64,000 bases of DNA, from positions 186,001 through 250,000 of the forward strand of contig JASBVF010000002.1 in NCBI GenBank assembly GCA_030147525.1, in the 5' to 3' direction. Of the stretch, positions 46,501 through 54,000 are shown piece after piece. The stretch comes from Bacteroidota bacterium. Lineage in GTDB: Bacteria; Bacteroidota; Bacteroidia; Chitinophagales; Saprospiraceae. The notes beneath the pieces were generated by a model that searched no databases, was not told where the DNA came from, and was given only the letters and a program-made list of their open reading frames with translations. Each line of letters opens with the position of its first letter. Positions within the stretch are counted from its first letter, which is position 1. Position numbers and translations under genes: made by a program.

Positions 46501-47413
46501 TGATATCATTGTTCGGAAACAACCTGTTAGTCGGGTTGTCAATATACAAGTGACCGGTCAGGTGAATATCGGCGCTCAGTCCGGTCCCCGCCTGGCTGCG
46601 GATCTGACCATCATTTTCCACTTTGATGGCGCCATCCACATGAACGATGGGGTTTCCAAAAAAAGTTGGCGTGCCGCCCGTACCATTGATATACCAAATC
46701 ACATTAGAAGGATTTCCTCCCGCCACTGATTTCATGGGGTTAGCCTCCGAACTGACGGTGAGGGTGGCAGGATCGGAAGTAAGCGTTGCCGCCTCGCAGG
46801 CTTTCCCGGAAACAAGGCAGCGAAACTGGTAGCTATCCATTTTTTTTGTCAAATACGCTATGCTCAATATCGAGGTTTTGCAGCCTGAATAGGTGTCGTC
46901 ATCTATCATATTTGCGAAGCCGCTGCCGGTATTTATCTGCCATTGATAGGTCAGCCCTGCACCGGAAGCATAAATTTCCATGCTGTGATAATCGCCCACA
47001 TACCCCGTCCCGTTGGCGGGCTGCCAATTGATCATGGCATTTTTCAACTCCGCCATTGCGATTTCAGAATACAGCTCCTCTGTACCATTGCTTATTTTAC
47101 AGCGGTAAGAATATTGATTCATGGACTTTGAAAAGCTTGCAATATTCAGTTCGGGCGTATGGCTGCCGCTGTAACCACTGGTATCCTGCAAATCCTCAAA
47201 GTTCCCCCAACGCTTGAACACCTGCCACTGGTAGCTGAGGCCACTACCGCTGGCCTGTACCTTCAGGCTGGCGCTTTCTCCTGCGCAAACGGGTGCAAAA
47301 ACTGGCTGTTCCAGTATTTGAATACCCGAGATTTTAGTTTGTGTAAGCCCATTTAAACCGGGGAGTAAAAGGCAGATCAATGCCAAACAGGATATGGCTG
47401 TATTATTTTTCAT
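31568..47413 (-). CDS. 5281-aa SprB-like T9SS adhesin with about 50 repeat domains
   Basis: A giant surface protein. Signal peptide (1-24); two Ig-like domains with YQWQ cores (about 25-215); a beta-helix-like region (about 230-560); about 12 SprB repeats (about 808-1750; DGSIxLTPxGGxxPYxFxWSNG...GxYxVTVTDxNGC); a 2250-aa stretch built from three 75-85-aa modules in B-C-A order (about 1820-4075); a second set of about 11 SprB repeats (about 4260-5088); a PKD domain (about 5100-5178) and a T9SS type-A sorting domain (AYPNPTSGWVTL ... TPGLYFIYL). SprB itself is the mobile gliding adhesin of Flavobacterium johnsoniae, so a role in gliding or adhesion is plausible but unproven. It is last in a packed five-gene minus-strand set, 63 bp behind the S74 fibre gene. 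Confidence 0.92.
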   Translation of the reverse strand: MKNNTAISCLALICLLLPGLNGLTQTKISGIQILEQPVFAPVCAGESASLKVQASGSGLSYQWQVFKRWGNFEDLQDTSGYSGSHTPELNIASFSKSMNQYSYRCKISNGTEELYSEIAMAELKNAMINWQPANGTGYVGDYHSMEIYASGAGLTYQWQINTGSGFANMIDDDTYSGCKTSILSIAYLTKKMDSYQFRCLVSGKACEAATLTSDPATLTVSSEANPMKSVAGGNPSNVIWYINGTGGTPTFFGNPIVHVDGAIKVENDGQIRSQAGTGLSADIHLTGHLYIDNPTNRLFPNNDISQFIFEGADDQLIDGGDHIKNNFNKLRINKSSSAGKITLFNDISIRRNIELMSGGLNLQASKVYLTLVNSSNVPITLESGNLDSFPKILNETESNRIYGNSIFAAVVVENQEIASPGNPFADGPVNLGNMGAEIYDPENHFGAGQITLKRVHNSNSIVVETGDPMNPLYMGSIERTYTIESSPDVPVPSGMDFTFHYFDAELNGVSETNLTMFKSDDNGTNWVARAANLNTGANTIVQNDVADITTWWTAFPCTNAPNVFFYQSPEMHLCDGTVYNITPANTGGPPAAYEWILDGDTLGLNQNHYTVTGVENTPNQTLEFIAYDSLGCYDRDIVTLIHEDTLTADLGPDIGICQGLSDTLFCTTNNGSFFLWLVDGVVVNGNGSTDPFYVFYANVHGLGPHTVEVQVDNGYCFAEDTMTVTVHPQVFASLPFQLRKCAPGTTVLDANPSGGTPPYDFNWSNGGATQTITVTNANATFYVTVTDDSGCTTSDFMPMCYSNMILSQTHTNIDCFGESTGAIDLTVAGTFENLQFNWSNGATTEDLTGVPAGAYTVTVTDAAFGCSGEPYCTKTLNVTLTQPTALSLSNTVTDVLCNGQTNGAIDIMVTGGSPAYTYAWSNGETTEDLIGLPAGTYDLTVTDDNLCTATASITVAEPPLLAPPSSPAPIITGVNCNGDGDGAVDWHIEGGTLPFMFSWTGPGGFTATTEDISGLDGGTYQVTVTDDNGCTYSTSFTVPEPDVMSVLVSPENISCFGGSNGAISLTPSGGSPPYNFNWTGPNGFTSSSQNISSLEAGDYDVTITDLHDCTLTPATITISGPGAPLSVTGVVTNVTCFGAHNGTITTTVTGGWPPYTYSWLDPDDEDLPPTPNQNNLGPGTHELILFDANGCYIVEYFTIEEPDEILLNETVNNITCNGATDGSIYLNVVGGTGSYTYEWQWAGGSSTASFLENLGGPTQSYSVTVTDANNCTKTATFEVVEPAVLSATSVVQNISCTGFGDGSINLTPTGGNPAYTFSWTGPNGFTSTDEDIASLQPGVYEVTINDSNSCTPFTNSYTILEPTQLTANPLITNPLECFGDTDGQINANPSGGTPPYTYLWTYPDLTTTATTQFISNLSQTGDYSIEVYDANGCYNLPAEVMIELTSPPEILTSGVVTDVSINGGSDGAIDLTVSGGTGAFTFLWSNGETTEDITGLTSGTYIVTATDASGCEKLDTFTVNEPAALAIELEDLTHVSCNGGSDGSILTFGSGGVAPYTYSWSNGETSAEINDLFAGAYTLTVTDDNGATAVQTFTVLEPDPILPNAVQVNVTCNGAGDGSITLSPTGGTSPFSYLWSNQEVSNQIINLFPGPYSVTITDENSCTFSAGYTITEPDLLTVSSAASDASCFGAGDGSIELTPAGGTSPFAYNWDNGVTTGSGTGTNIPNLFAGNYDITLTDDNSCMATTAATVGQPPSQNVEITGDAFICEGETSILDAGAGFTDYSWSTGETTQTITVSVAAVYTVTITGTGGCTESDDFELTVYPLPTFSVNSVTCSPDLLTYDVEITSNATSVTADFGVVTDNNNGTFTISEVPAGQDVTITATDAFCENVQEVTAPVCACPTIDPPASNGDESICFGETIPTLSVNVGTNETADWYDAATGGTLLLQSSLSYTPTEAGTFYVETRNTINNCVSNTRTAVTLTIHPLPIANAGADIAICIGASTQMNASASSGSGPLTYLWSPADSLNNPNIVNPIANPTTTTTYTVLVTDANSCSASDEVVVTVNTLPVANAGADVSICAGSNTQLDAGSSTGNGTLSYSWSPASGLTDPNIANPVASPSGTTAYTVLVTDGNSCTASDTVVVTVNPLPTLTLNSTLCAPNLLTYDVTVTSNAEMLTANFGSVINNNNGTFSINGVPTGQNVTLTATLNSTGCQKILVVTAPVCACPVVDPPVSNGDESICFGETIPALTVTVNANETADWYDAPTGGNLLLSGSTSYAPTGAGTFYAEARNTINNCVSSTRTALTLTVNPLPTTNAGPDVAICIGASTQLDASGSTGSGTLTYLWSPATGLSNPNIVNPIANPTDTTIYTVTVTDANNCSESDEVVVAVNELPVLTVDTTFCAPNLLTYSVLVETSGDNLTATAGTVTNNGGGSFTVSGVPAGQNVVLTAIFTATGCQSSQLVVAPDCSCPTVIAPVSLGNQEICEGSPIHILIVTVGTDETADWYDAPTGGNLLLQNSTSYAPTAAGTFYAEARNTINNCVSDERTAVILTINPLPLANAGPDVAICSGSSTTLNAGGSSGAGTLTFQWTPAGSLSDPNIVNPVATPSATTTYTVSVTDGNGCVNTDQIVVTVNPLPVLTVLNTTCAPNLLSYSVSVTSNGTVTASLGTVTANGGNSYTISGVPTGQNVTITATFAATGCQRVQTVISPLCPCPVVNAPVSGGNQTICVSSPIPALTVTVPANHTVDWYTSASGDTLLLAGSTSYTPTAAGTYYAEARNTINECVSSTRTALVLTINPLPVANAGPDVAICSGSSTTLNAGGSTGASPLSFLWSPATGLSNPNISNPVASPAITRTYTVLVTDGNGCTNTDTVVVTVNPLPTLAVSNAICAPDLLSYEVEMTSTGDSVVANFGTVINNGGGSYTVTGIPAGQNIVIIAFITATGCQRTQGVNAPDCSCPVVDAPVSGGDVEICVSDTIPALTVSVAAGQTADWYDAPSGGTLLLSGDTSYLPSVAGSFYAEARDITNNCVSGTRTPVVLTIHDLPVANAGSDVTICAGASTTLNAGSSTGAGILTYLWTPAAGLSDTTIVNPVANPADTTAYAVMVTDENGCSASDTVVVSVNDLPLANAGLDTAICLGASAMLDAGGSTGNGVLVYAWSPVADLSDPNIANPVANPSSTTIYTVTVTDGNGCTATDETTLTIYDLPIANAGLDVEICAGGSTVLDAGGSSGSGTLSFLWSPAANLSDPTISNPTVDPINTVTYTVEVTDGNGCISTDEVEVQVNNLPFADAGPDVAICSEASTTLNAGGSTGSGFLTYAWSPSTGLSATNIPNPVADPLSTTTYTLEVTDGNGCTATDMITVTVQPLPGIIINSAVCAPNLLTYSVTLSTDGNTVTASAGTVTNNGGGSFTVNGVPAGQNVTVTSFFTATGCQFSQLVVAPDCSCPFVAAPVSGGNQAICFGNTIPALTVTVGADETADWYSAPVGGTLLLSGNTSYTPTTAGTYYAETRNTIHNCVSNTRTAVVLTINPLPVANAGPDVPICSGGSTQLNAGSSSGSGTLSYAWSPGTGLSATNIANPIASPLATTTYTVMVTDGNGCTATDQVLVIVNPLPVITVNNVVCDAGLLSYYVIITTNADVVTSTEGTVSSLGGNSWIINLVPTGTNITITATFSSTGCARPQGVNSPNCSCPPINPPVSGGDQAICLGQPIPALTVTVNSGETASWFDAPTGGVMLISGVTSFTPNGAGTFYVETLNPVSNCTSTTRTPVTLTINSGLVANAGADTITCSGIGVELDAGGSTGSGGLTYEWSPADGLSDPNIVNPIANPAATTTYTLTVTDGAGCIATDEVLVTVGELPSLAIDVPICSPDLLTYDVNITTDADEVTASAGTIVDNGGGSYTIVNIPAAQNLTIIVSYTATGCQVTQLILAPNCGCPVVDAPLSNGDEEICEGDTIPALTVSVNAGETADWYDAATGGNLLLSGNTSYTPTAAGTYFAETRIIANNCTSDSRVAVTLTVNPLPVLTFDDPTDACAGGSSVVLSASPNGGTFSGAGVSGNEFDPVAAGVGVHVLTYSYTDVNGCENTATQEIEVFDLPIAAAQSNSPVCEGGDLQLTENGGEAVEWAWTGPNGFVSPEQNPVVNAATSANAGIYEVTITSATGCVNTASVTIDLNPSLSLSLSPSPATFCPGGNVQLVATPSGGNGVFDYEWTTPSGSETGQGIFATEAGTYFVTVTDGNGCSIAGSVGVSELSTMTVTFTPTNASCNGTNGALTADVSGGQAPYTYEWDGYPDTTNMLAGIPVGSYQLIVTDDAGCVFSAIGVVGNTDAPVVSLISSEDVNCAGDADGSITVDVTGGSTPYAFNWSNGETTQNIAGLAAGQYELEITDALGCMVTAIYEIEEPSTIVGVLTTTQTSTPSTNDGSIDLTVSGGQPPYQFNWSNGLNSEDISNLFVGPYSVTITDANGCSIIENTTITAVGALAVSLTGQNISCNGSNDGSVEAVISGGAMPYSILWSTGSTLSVIENLSPGTYQVTVTDLDGNTTTGSVNLTQPALLQSFTQMTGNVCNGGNSGTANIVPSGGTSPYTFAWSNGETTQAISGLAAGDYTVTLTDANGCTNEKTVTISEPSAVQIVVNAVTGNDCFGQLNGAVDISVSGGAAPYFANWSNSATTQDISGLAAGTYTVTITDFQGCTTTASVDVSQAPQIAISFDNTAVNCFGEANGSLTANVSGGTPGASGYEFIWTNGDTTATIDGLVSANYFVTVTDAAGCTAVSNDFVSQPAILLGNLTTTAITCFGDANGSAEVQPSGGIMPYTYAWDNGATDSLIENLDAGAYSLTITDANGCTATETVQIIEPDELLATTAVTDLTCFNNFSGAIDLTITGGIPAYVTNWSTGQFNEDINQLAAGDYTVTIVDVNGCEILETVTVAQPDQMLVTEVVTHVSCYDGGDGSVAFTVSGGNAPYTFNWDNGATTPEITGLAVGTYAGTITDNNGCTVTAETEITQPEFFSMESELQRAGCKNPNDGSIDITVAGGVPDYVFSWSNGASTEDISQLAVGTYGVTVTDDNGCTISQTFGVAGSGGTFEAHFLAASGLFDVDSVEVTPDDIIQFIDVSRPAAQSWEWFFGDPANSTSTEEDPVFSYPNDESAPQSSYLVTLVASNLFCTDTMTKKIWITNNFRLTNPDEDSLVYLTFTDVLAYPNPTSGWVTLDVKLSREENVRLYVVNVLGEILERSELEGDDHYQTKLDFADRTPGLYFIYLRSVNQVHTVKIVVSDE
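35600..41950 (-). repeat. Three-module coding super-repeat inside the giant adhesin
   Basis: Eleven PKD-like A modules (ANAGPDVAICSGSSTTLNAG type), eight B modules (CAPNLLTYDVxxTS ... TATGCQ) and eight Ig-like C modules (PALTVTVxxxETADWYDAPTGG) alternate. The order is B-C-A throughout, with A doubled once and present four times in a row once. DNA similarity between units is high enough to make this region prone to recombination and mis-assembly. Confidence 0.85.
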
Positions 47414-47476
47414 AATTGCGGATTAAAGTGGTGCCAGATTGTTGAGAGAAAAGTGTTTGCCGGACAGTAAAGCGGG

Positions 47477-49009
47477 TTAATCAAGTTGAATACCAGCCTT
47501 TTCGAGGGCTTTTTTGATGGCGTCGATTTCGGCTTGTTGGGCCCCGATTTTTTTATTTTGTGATGCTATGATTTGCTCCTGCTTTTGTACAGTTTCATCA
47601 AGCTCCTGAACGGAATTTATCAACATATACAAAAATGCGTTTGGGTCAACGGACAGGTATTTTTCAACATTTTCCGTAGTACGTGACACAGAAACCATAT
47701 AAGGTGCAACCTTTTCCAACTCTTGTGCTATGATGCCAACATAACGTGGCTCTGTGGACAAACCATTTTTACCATTGTAGTGAAACCAAACGGGCCGTAC
47801 TTTCCGCAAAGCCCCAAGCCCCTCATTGAAGTCCTCCACATCCTTTTTTAAACGCAAGTCGGAATAACTGTTCCAAAACCCTCCGCCTGGTTTTTCAGCA
47901 TCTCCATTTTGAACGGTCAATGACCCCTCATTAATCCATAAGCCAGGGCTCCATGGACCATTCGAGTTCTTAATCCAGACAGTTGCAGCGCTGGAGCTAT
48001 TATTCCGGAAGATCCCTGCGTCATAATTGCCAACTACTTCACAATCCACCTGGGTTGCATCTACTAAATTTGTATACACATTACCACTGGTAGCATAGAG
48101 ATGCTGATTGGTTGTAATACTACCACTAGCATTCACTTCAACACCAGCCGTAATAGTACCGGAGGCATATATTCCTCCACCTTCAATGTGAAGTTTTTGG
48201 TTAGGCATATCGGTACCAATCCCCACATTTCCCTCCATGAAATAGGCTGGCCCGCCAAATGTGGCTGCATCGGAGTTCATGTTCAGCGTGAGGGGCCAGT
48301 AGCTGCCGTTCAATGCCCATGTGTTTGAGTTGGCCCCTGAACCACTGAGGAAATACATCAAATCCGAATTCTGATGAATCATGCCAGACTTGTTGTCTGT
48401 ATCCTGCAAATAAATGGTGGGATTATCATAATTGATTATTGCCCCTCCTTTTGTGCGTACAAAGCCATCGCCGTTAATCCTCATCAATTCCGTCCCGGTT
48501 CCATTTTTACCACCGGCGTAAAAGACATGCGCATTACCCGTGGGGACATCATAATTCAATTGGCCATTCGATACGCCAAAACCAAGGTGGACCGTTGAGT
48601 TTCCACCATCCCAAAGGGTGATTTTTGACTCGGCTGTGTTGGGCGAAATAGAAAGTTTGGAAAACGGATTATTGGTACCGATGCCGACGTTGTCTGCGTT
48701 GTAATAAGCCTTGTTGCCATTGAGTCTCCAAAGCCCCGTCGACCGCCAATCAGACCCGTCAAAATAATTGACATGACCACCGCCATAATAAATTAACCCT
48801 GCTTCGGGATTGACAGGAGCAGCTGTGGGTCTGGGAAGAAGGAGTCCCTTATCGTTGGAATATATGTCCAAAATAGCGGACGCATGCGGTGTTGTAGTTC
48901 CAACGCCCATGTTGTTGTTACTCTGGGCATGCAGCATTTGCAGGCTGCCCGATAGTATGAGTATATTGCAAAGCAAAAAACGGATAGGGTTTGAGAATAG
49001 ATTTTTCAT
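47477..49009 (-). CDS. Tail-fibre-like protein with S74 intramolecular chaperone domain
   Basis: A 510-aa secreted protein: signal peptide (to about 28), the Bacteroidota N-terminal motif NNNMGVGTTTPHASAILDI, low-complexity beta repeats with GIGTNNPFSKL/GIGTDMPNQKL words, and a C-terminal peptidase-S74 domain starting at YSDLRLKKDVEDF (about 390). S74 domains drive trimer formation of fibres and then cut themselves off at the Ser of SDxRxK; both Ser and Lys are present here. A coiled coil (about 470-505) closes the protein. There is no T9SS sorting domain, so its route to the surface is unclear. It lies 43 bp behind the fibronectin-type protein and 63 bp ahead of the giant adhesin. Confidence 0.85.
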   Translation of the reverse strand: MKNLFSNPIRFLLCNILILSGSLQMLHAQSNNNMGVGTTTPHASAILDIYSNDKGLLLPRPTAAPVNPEAGLIYYGGGHVNYFDGSDWRSTGLWRLNGNKAYYNADNVGIGTNNPFSKLSISPNTAESKITLWDGGNSTVHLGFGVSNGQLNYDVPTGNAHVFYAGGKNGTGTELMRINGDGFVRTKGGAIINYDNPTIYLQDTDNKSGMIHQNSDLMYFLSGSGANSNTWALNGSYWPLTLNMNSDAATFGGPAYFMEGNVGIGTDMPNQKLHIEGGGIYASGTITAGVEVNASGSITTNQHLYATSGNVYTNLVDATQVDCEVVGNYDAGIFRNNSSSAATVWIKNSNGPWSPGLWINEGSLTVQNGDAEKPGGGFWNSYSDLRLKKDVEDFNEGLGALRKVRPVWFHYNGKNGLSTEPRYVGIIAQELEKVAPYMVSVSRTTENVEKYLSVDPNAFLYMLINSVQELDETVQKQEQIIASQNKKIGAQQAEIDAIKKALEKAGIQLD

Positions 49010-49052
49010 GTTATTCTTAATTAAATTATGATCGAAGAAGGATGATTCAGCG

Positions 49053-51077
49053 TTATTTGGCTACCACTTCCACAGGCTCGGAAATGGTCATGTTTCCATC
49101 TTTGTAGTAGGTGCGTAATTGATACTTATAGCTCTTTTCCGTCTCTAAATTGGCGTCGGTATATTCTGATTGATCGATCAATAAACCGGTCATCGGTAAA
49201 AACCGGCCATTGTCCACTTTTCTGTACAGCATACTGCCTTCAAGCAGGGTCGCAGACTCCTGTCTCCAGGTGAGGGTAGCGGCTTTTTTGCGTTTGTTAT
49301 AAGCAGCCTTCAGCTTTCCGGCCACAAGGTCTTCGCCATGACTTGGGCTGGTACTTACGGTATAGCGGTTCGAAATTTCAGATATGTTACCGGTGTAATC
49401 TTCAGCGGTTAACTGATAGTAATAACTCATTCCAGCCTGAAGGCCAGTATCCATAAACTGTGTAATACCCGGCAACAGCAGTTCCCCGCCAATTGGCACC
49501 CACCTGGTAGTGTCCAGGTCAGAACTGCGGTAGAGGTGGTAGCCTTTCAGTTCATCATCAATGCTAGGCAGCCAGGTCAACCGGGCCGTATCGTTTTTAA
49601 TTTCGACGCTGATGAGGGTTGGGGCAATGGGAGCAATGACATCCGGCATGATGGCGCTGACGGTTTCGGAGCGTTCGCTCAGGTTGCCATACACATCGAT
49701 AGCAGCTACTTTGTAGAAATATTTGTTGCGGGCTTCCCGAGGCAAAGAATCCAAAAAAGAGTTGCCCATAATCGAGCCGCCGGAGGCAAATATGAAAGGA
49801 GCACCCGGATTATTTGCCACAGAGCGATAGACGACATAGCCAAACAAATCCGGTTCCGCCTGCTCATCCCAGCGGATTTCGATAGCGCCCTCATGCGGAA
49901 TGGCCACTACCCCGGCAGGCACAGCAGGCGGGATTACATCGTTGACGGTCAAGCCCATTTTTGTGGAAGCCGAACGAGAGCCACGAGTGTTGATTGCCTC
50001 AACGTAAAAGAAACGGTCGCCCCAGTTCTCATCCACTACTTTGTAATCAAAGGTGGTCTGGCTGGCAGACAGGGTGGCATCATTGGTTTTTTTGAAAACA
50101 CCTTCAATGGAGTCGCTGACAAAAACATCATAGCCGATGATGTTTTCACTATCGGATGCCGCCCAACTAACCAGCACATCACGGGGGCCGGTGCGCACGG
50201 TCTCCAAATCCGAAGGCGGAGACGGCGGAGTTCGGTCAATGATTTCGATCTCAAAAGGCCGGGAAGCCTGGCTCTCCCTTCCAAAAAAATCAATGCCTCT
50301 CAGTTCGTAGGTATATTTTTTTCCAATGACATGATCGCCCTTTTTATAAAAATATGCAGGATAAACCAGCTTCCCTTCCGCATTGGTACTCATCGAAGGA
50401 ATAGCAGGGTTGTCATTGATTTTTCGGCTTTGCTGCCCTTCTTCCTTTCTGTAAATATTGATGGCAAAGTAGCGGGTCTCCTCCGGTGTCCAGGACACGT
50501 TCACCATCGTATCTATTTTTTCATCTACAAACACCCTGGCTCCTTGAGGCGGAGCGATGGGTTCATGGGCAGTAGCTGTTGTCGCTGCCGAAATTCCGAC
50601 CAAAAGCTCCTTTCCCTTTTCCAATTTGGTTACTTTATAGCGGTAAGCCTGGCCACTCATCACCGTTCCATCCTGGTAGAAAAGCCCTAAATATTTGGCA
50701 AAATCATTCAGCTCAACCAGCTTCCTGCTCAATAGCAGCAGGGTGAACGGATCAGCTTCTGACAAGTCGTTGTTCCGGATATATTCTTCCAAAAAAAGGA
50801 TGGCGTCATCTCTGTCAGCCGGATTTACCTCCAAAGTGGCCATTTTTTTAACAGGCGCAGCGTTGAGTAATGTCCATGCAGTCTCGCCATCCAGCTGCCG
50901 ATAAACCTGGAAGCCTTCCCCGGCTCCGAATTCAGGAATTATCCATTTGAGTAAAATGGTGCTGCCTGACTCATCATTACCGGCAAATAACTGCCCGATA
51001 TTATTTTCCTGTGCGCCGGCGTTAAGCTGCAGAAGCATCAAGCACCCAACCCATATCGTCGATTTTATGCTATTCAT
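49053..51077 (-). CDS. Secreted fibronectin type III repeat protein
   Basis: A 674-aa protein with a signal peptide ending at NAGAQ (about 23). It then has about six fibronectin type III domains, visible as repeated W-x-x-P/SxxxxIxGYxVYR and YYYxVxAxDxxGNxSExS motifs (for example IIGYDVFVSD, LFGYVVYRS, LKGYHLYRS). No T9SS sorting domain and no lipobox is visible, and the last residues are VEVVAK, so it may stay in the periplasm or attach to a partner. It is 21 bp behind the TANFOR gene and 43 bp ahead of the S74 fibre gene; FN3 proteins beside TANFOR proteins are a pattern I recognise in Bacteroidota, and the pair may act together. Confidence 0.83.
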   Translation of the reverse strand: MNSIKSTIWVGCLMLLQLNAGAQENNIGQLFAGNDESGSTILLKWIIPEFGAGEGFQVYRQLDGETAWTLLNAAPVKKMATLEVNPADRDDAILFLEEYIRNNDLSEADPFTLLLLSRKLVELNDFAKYLGLFYQDGTVMSGQAYRYKVTKLEKGKELLVGISAATTATAHEPIAPPQGARVFVDEKIDTMVNVSWTPEETRYFAINIYRKEEGQQSRKINDNPAIPSMSTNAEGKLVYPAYFYKKGDHVIGKKYTYELRGIDFFGRESQASRPFEIEIIDRTPPSPPSDLETVRTGPRDVLVSWAASDSENIIGYDVFVSDSIEGVFKKTNDATLSASQTTFDYKVVDENWGDRFFYVEAINTRGSRSASTKMGLTVNDVIPPAVPAGVVAIPHEGAIEIRWDEQAEPDLFGYVVYRSVANNPGAPFIFASGGSIMGNSFLDSLPREARNKYFYKVAAIDVYGNLSERSETVSAIMPDVIAPIAPTLISVEIKNDTARLTWLPSIDDELKGYHLYRSSDLDTTRWVPIGGELLLPGITQFMDTGLQAGMSYYYQLTAEDYTGNISEISNRYTVSTSPSHGEDLVAGKLKAAYNKRKKAATLTWRQESATLLEGSMLYRKVDNGRFLPMTGLLIDQSEYTDANLETEKSYKYQLRTYYKDGNMTISEPVEVVAK

Positions 51078-51098
51078 ACTGTCTTTTTTTGAAAAACT

Positions 51099-54000
51099 TT
51101 AAATGATTTTTTCCTTAAAAGGAAAGGAAAATGCAGCCCTGATGACGCCAAACAAGACAGCCTCACCGCCCAGACTTCCGGCCAGTTCATTTCTTGGGAA
51201 AGTGGCTATGAGTTCACCCCCGAGGTATAAATGCAATGCGTTGATATTTCCAAAAGGACATAACATACCTGAGAAATTGACACCGATATCCACGCCTATC
51301 CCGACCAGGATGCCGGCCCGTGTCAGTTCCAGCTCAGGTTCAACCGTGACGTCGGCAATGGCGACCATAGCCGCATAGGCATTGACGTACCCGTAGAAAG
51401 TGCAGACTTCATTTCCATATCTATCCGTTTGAGCAAAGGCCGCCAGAACCAATCCCATTCCTGCTCCAAGTTTAAGCGAATTAGGGTCCTTTTGGTGCAA
51501 CTCAAACCAGCCGATACCGCCCCAGCCGGCCGGACAGGTAACCACGAAAATTGGGAATTTCTGATTTCCAATTTCCAGATCAACCTTGCCGGGTGATGCC
51601 TGAAAGTGGATCTTACCCTGCCCGCAAAGCCCCTTACGTGGCTTCGGCGGCGGGCCAATGGCAGCGATAGCCTGCGCCTGAAAATCAGCAATAAATGTCT
51701 TCGTCTTTTCCGTGTAGGTGATACAGCCTTTCCCTTTCACAAATGAGCCATCGATGGTCGGCGGGTGAGGCGCATTGCCCATACCCACATCCACCCGGAG
51801 CAGGAATTGCCCAAAACTGCCCTGCCCGCCATTCATTTCGAGGACACCTTTGAACATGGTGGCCATTCCATCCTTGGAATACAATACGGCAGCTGCCTCA
51901 GGTGACAATGGAGGATCTCCCGGAGCAGGCACCAATGTATTCTCTGCCCGCACCTTCAGCATCATTCCAAAATCTATGGAGTTGTCCACCCGGTAATTCG
52001 TGATTTCGGAAGGTGAAATCTTGTTGATCCAGTTGGGCACTGCCGGTGCTGCGTGGATATTGATTAATGAGTCCGGCCAATCAATTGGGAAGAAGTTGGG
52101 CAACGGCCACATACACTCAGGCCCCCAACAAACGCCTGGCAACTCCTTGATTATCTGACACCAATCCTTGTCAGGATAGGAGTTAAAAATGTAAACCCAA
52201 TTAATGGTGTCGGGCGGTATCAGGCCTGTAACCATCGTGTCCCATTCTGCAAGGGTGAGAATGTGCCGCTCGTCAACCACAAAGGGTTTGGTTGGTTTCT
52301 GGGCCTGGCTTTGTTTATCAATACGCTTCAGTAAGTCTCTTTGTGTCCCCTTCGACATTTTGCATGGATCAGGAGGGAGATTGGGAGGGAAAGAAGGCAG
52401 GTTGCACAACCTTTCCTCGTAGTGCTCTATCTGCTTCAACATTGCATTCACGATATGCGGGCACCATTCGTTCGGGAACAGCAGTTCCAGGTGTGCGAAG
52501 GTTTGGATACTATCGTGTTTCAGCCGGTTCCAGGTTGCCGCCGGGATTTGGGGAACTTCCCTTTTCATCAATTCCCAATCAGGCTCGGGCAGTGCCCGCA
52601 AAGAACTTTGGAACGCTTCTGGGTCCAATTCCCGCCATTGGCACAGGAATTCAGATAAGTTGTTGGATTCGGCAATCATTTTTAATTTCTGACAGGTCGT
52701 CAAAAATTTCCAAATCTTTTCCGGGTCGATGTTTTCGGGCGTGACGCCGCCCAGTTGGACGAGCGACTTCATGTCTTTTCCGCATTCCTTTTCGACATCG
52801 TGGCTCATATTCCAGTACACCCGGCCGCCAATTTCCACCACATTGAAATTTCCGAAGATAATCCGCTTTGTCGGTACGGTAGTGGGTGGCATAGCACCTG
52901 ATGTTTGTTTTGCCATCGAACTGCCACCGAGGGCCTCTTTCACAGTTCCTAATTTGTCAAAATCAGATTTATTGGCCTGGTAGGTCAACTCGAACAATCC
53001 ATAATGAACGTCATCCTTGGAGCCAATCACCATCTTTGTAGCAATGCCGTATCGTATCGGCCTCTTTATTTCCGCAGTTGCCATACCCATAAAAACATTG
53101 CCCCAAACCGGGTCGTCCGTCTTGTACAGCAATCCACCTTTCAGCACCCAGATGGCATTTGCTTCAGCTAATTTCAGGGCAGCAGCAGCTCCCACACTTG
53201 CACCGGTAGAAGCACCTATTCCTGCGCCTTCCTCTTCATTACCTGTTCCTTCCACTGACACCCCTTCATTCTCACCATAAGAAGCAACGTGTATTGTATC
53301 GGCAGCCAACAAGGCGCCAATTCCGGCTCCGGCTCCGGCGCCCACTCCGGCGCCCAACAATCCAAGCCCTGCACTTTTCGGCGTAATCGGATAGCTCATG
53401 TAAACCGGAATGAACAAGGCGATTTTGCCGCCTTTCAACTCCTTTTTCGCTCCTTCGCTATAGTTACCCCAATATTTATTGTGAACATATTTAGCAGTTG
53501 GCACCCAGGCCGGGTCGTTCTCTTCTCCTTTCGGAATACGCTTGTCATCTGTGTAAAATTGGGCCGTCGGAGCCGCTGCTGAAGTAGGGTCAACAATGGC
53601 CATTTTTTCATCGCCCAACACCATATGTGTGATAAAATTGACGGCATAGGTATCGCCAAAGAACCCGGCCGCAATTCCAAAAATTGTAATTTCAAACTGG
53701 TTGTCAAATTTGCCGACCACATTAGTCAAGCCCTTCGCTCCTCCCGGAGTTCTGAAGCCAATTTCCCTGCTGCCCCAGATCTTAAACTCGGTAACATTGG
53801 TGAGATGAATCCCTAATGCTTCCCACTGTATGTCGATGACCAAATCCAGCCTTTCATTGTCTTTGAAAACCGCTTGTTTTACCGTCAGTTCCAGCCTTAA
53901 CTCTCTGGAGCTTTGCCTGAGAACGACTTCTTTGTTAACCAGGTCGTCATCCAGAAAACTCGCCTGCAAACCATTGTTGTCAAACGGAACAGCATAGGTA

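Noticed and set aside
49536-50690. 384-aa plus-strand frame opposite the FN3 protein
   Set aside because: No domain or signal peptide; the minus-strand FN3 gene has clear motifs over the same stretch.
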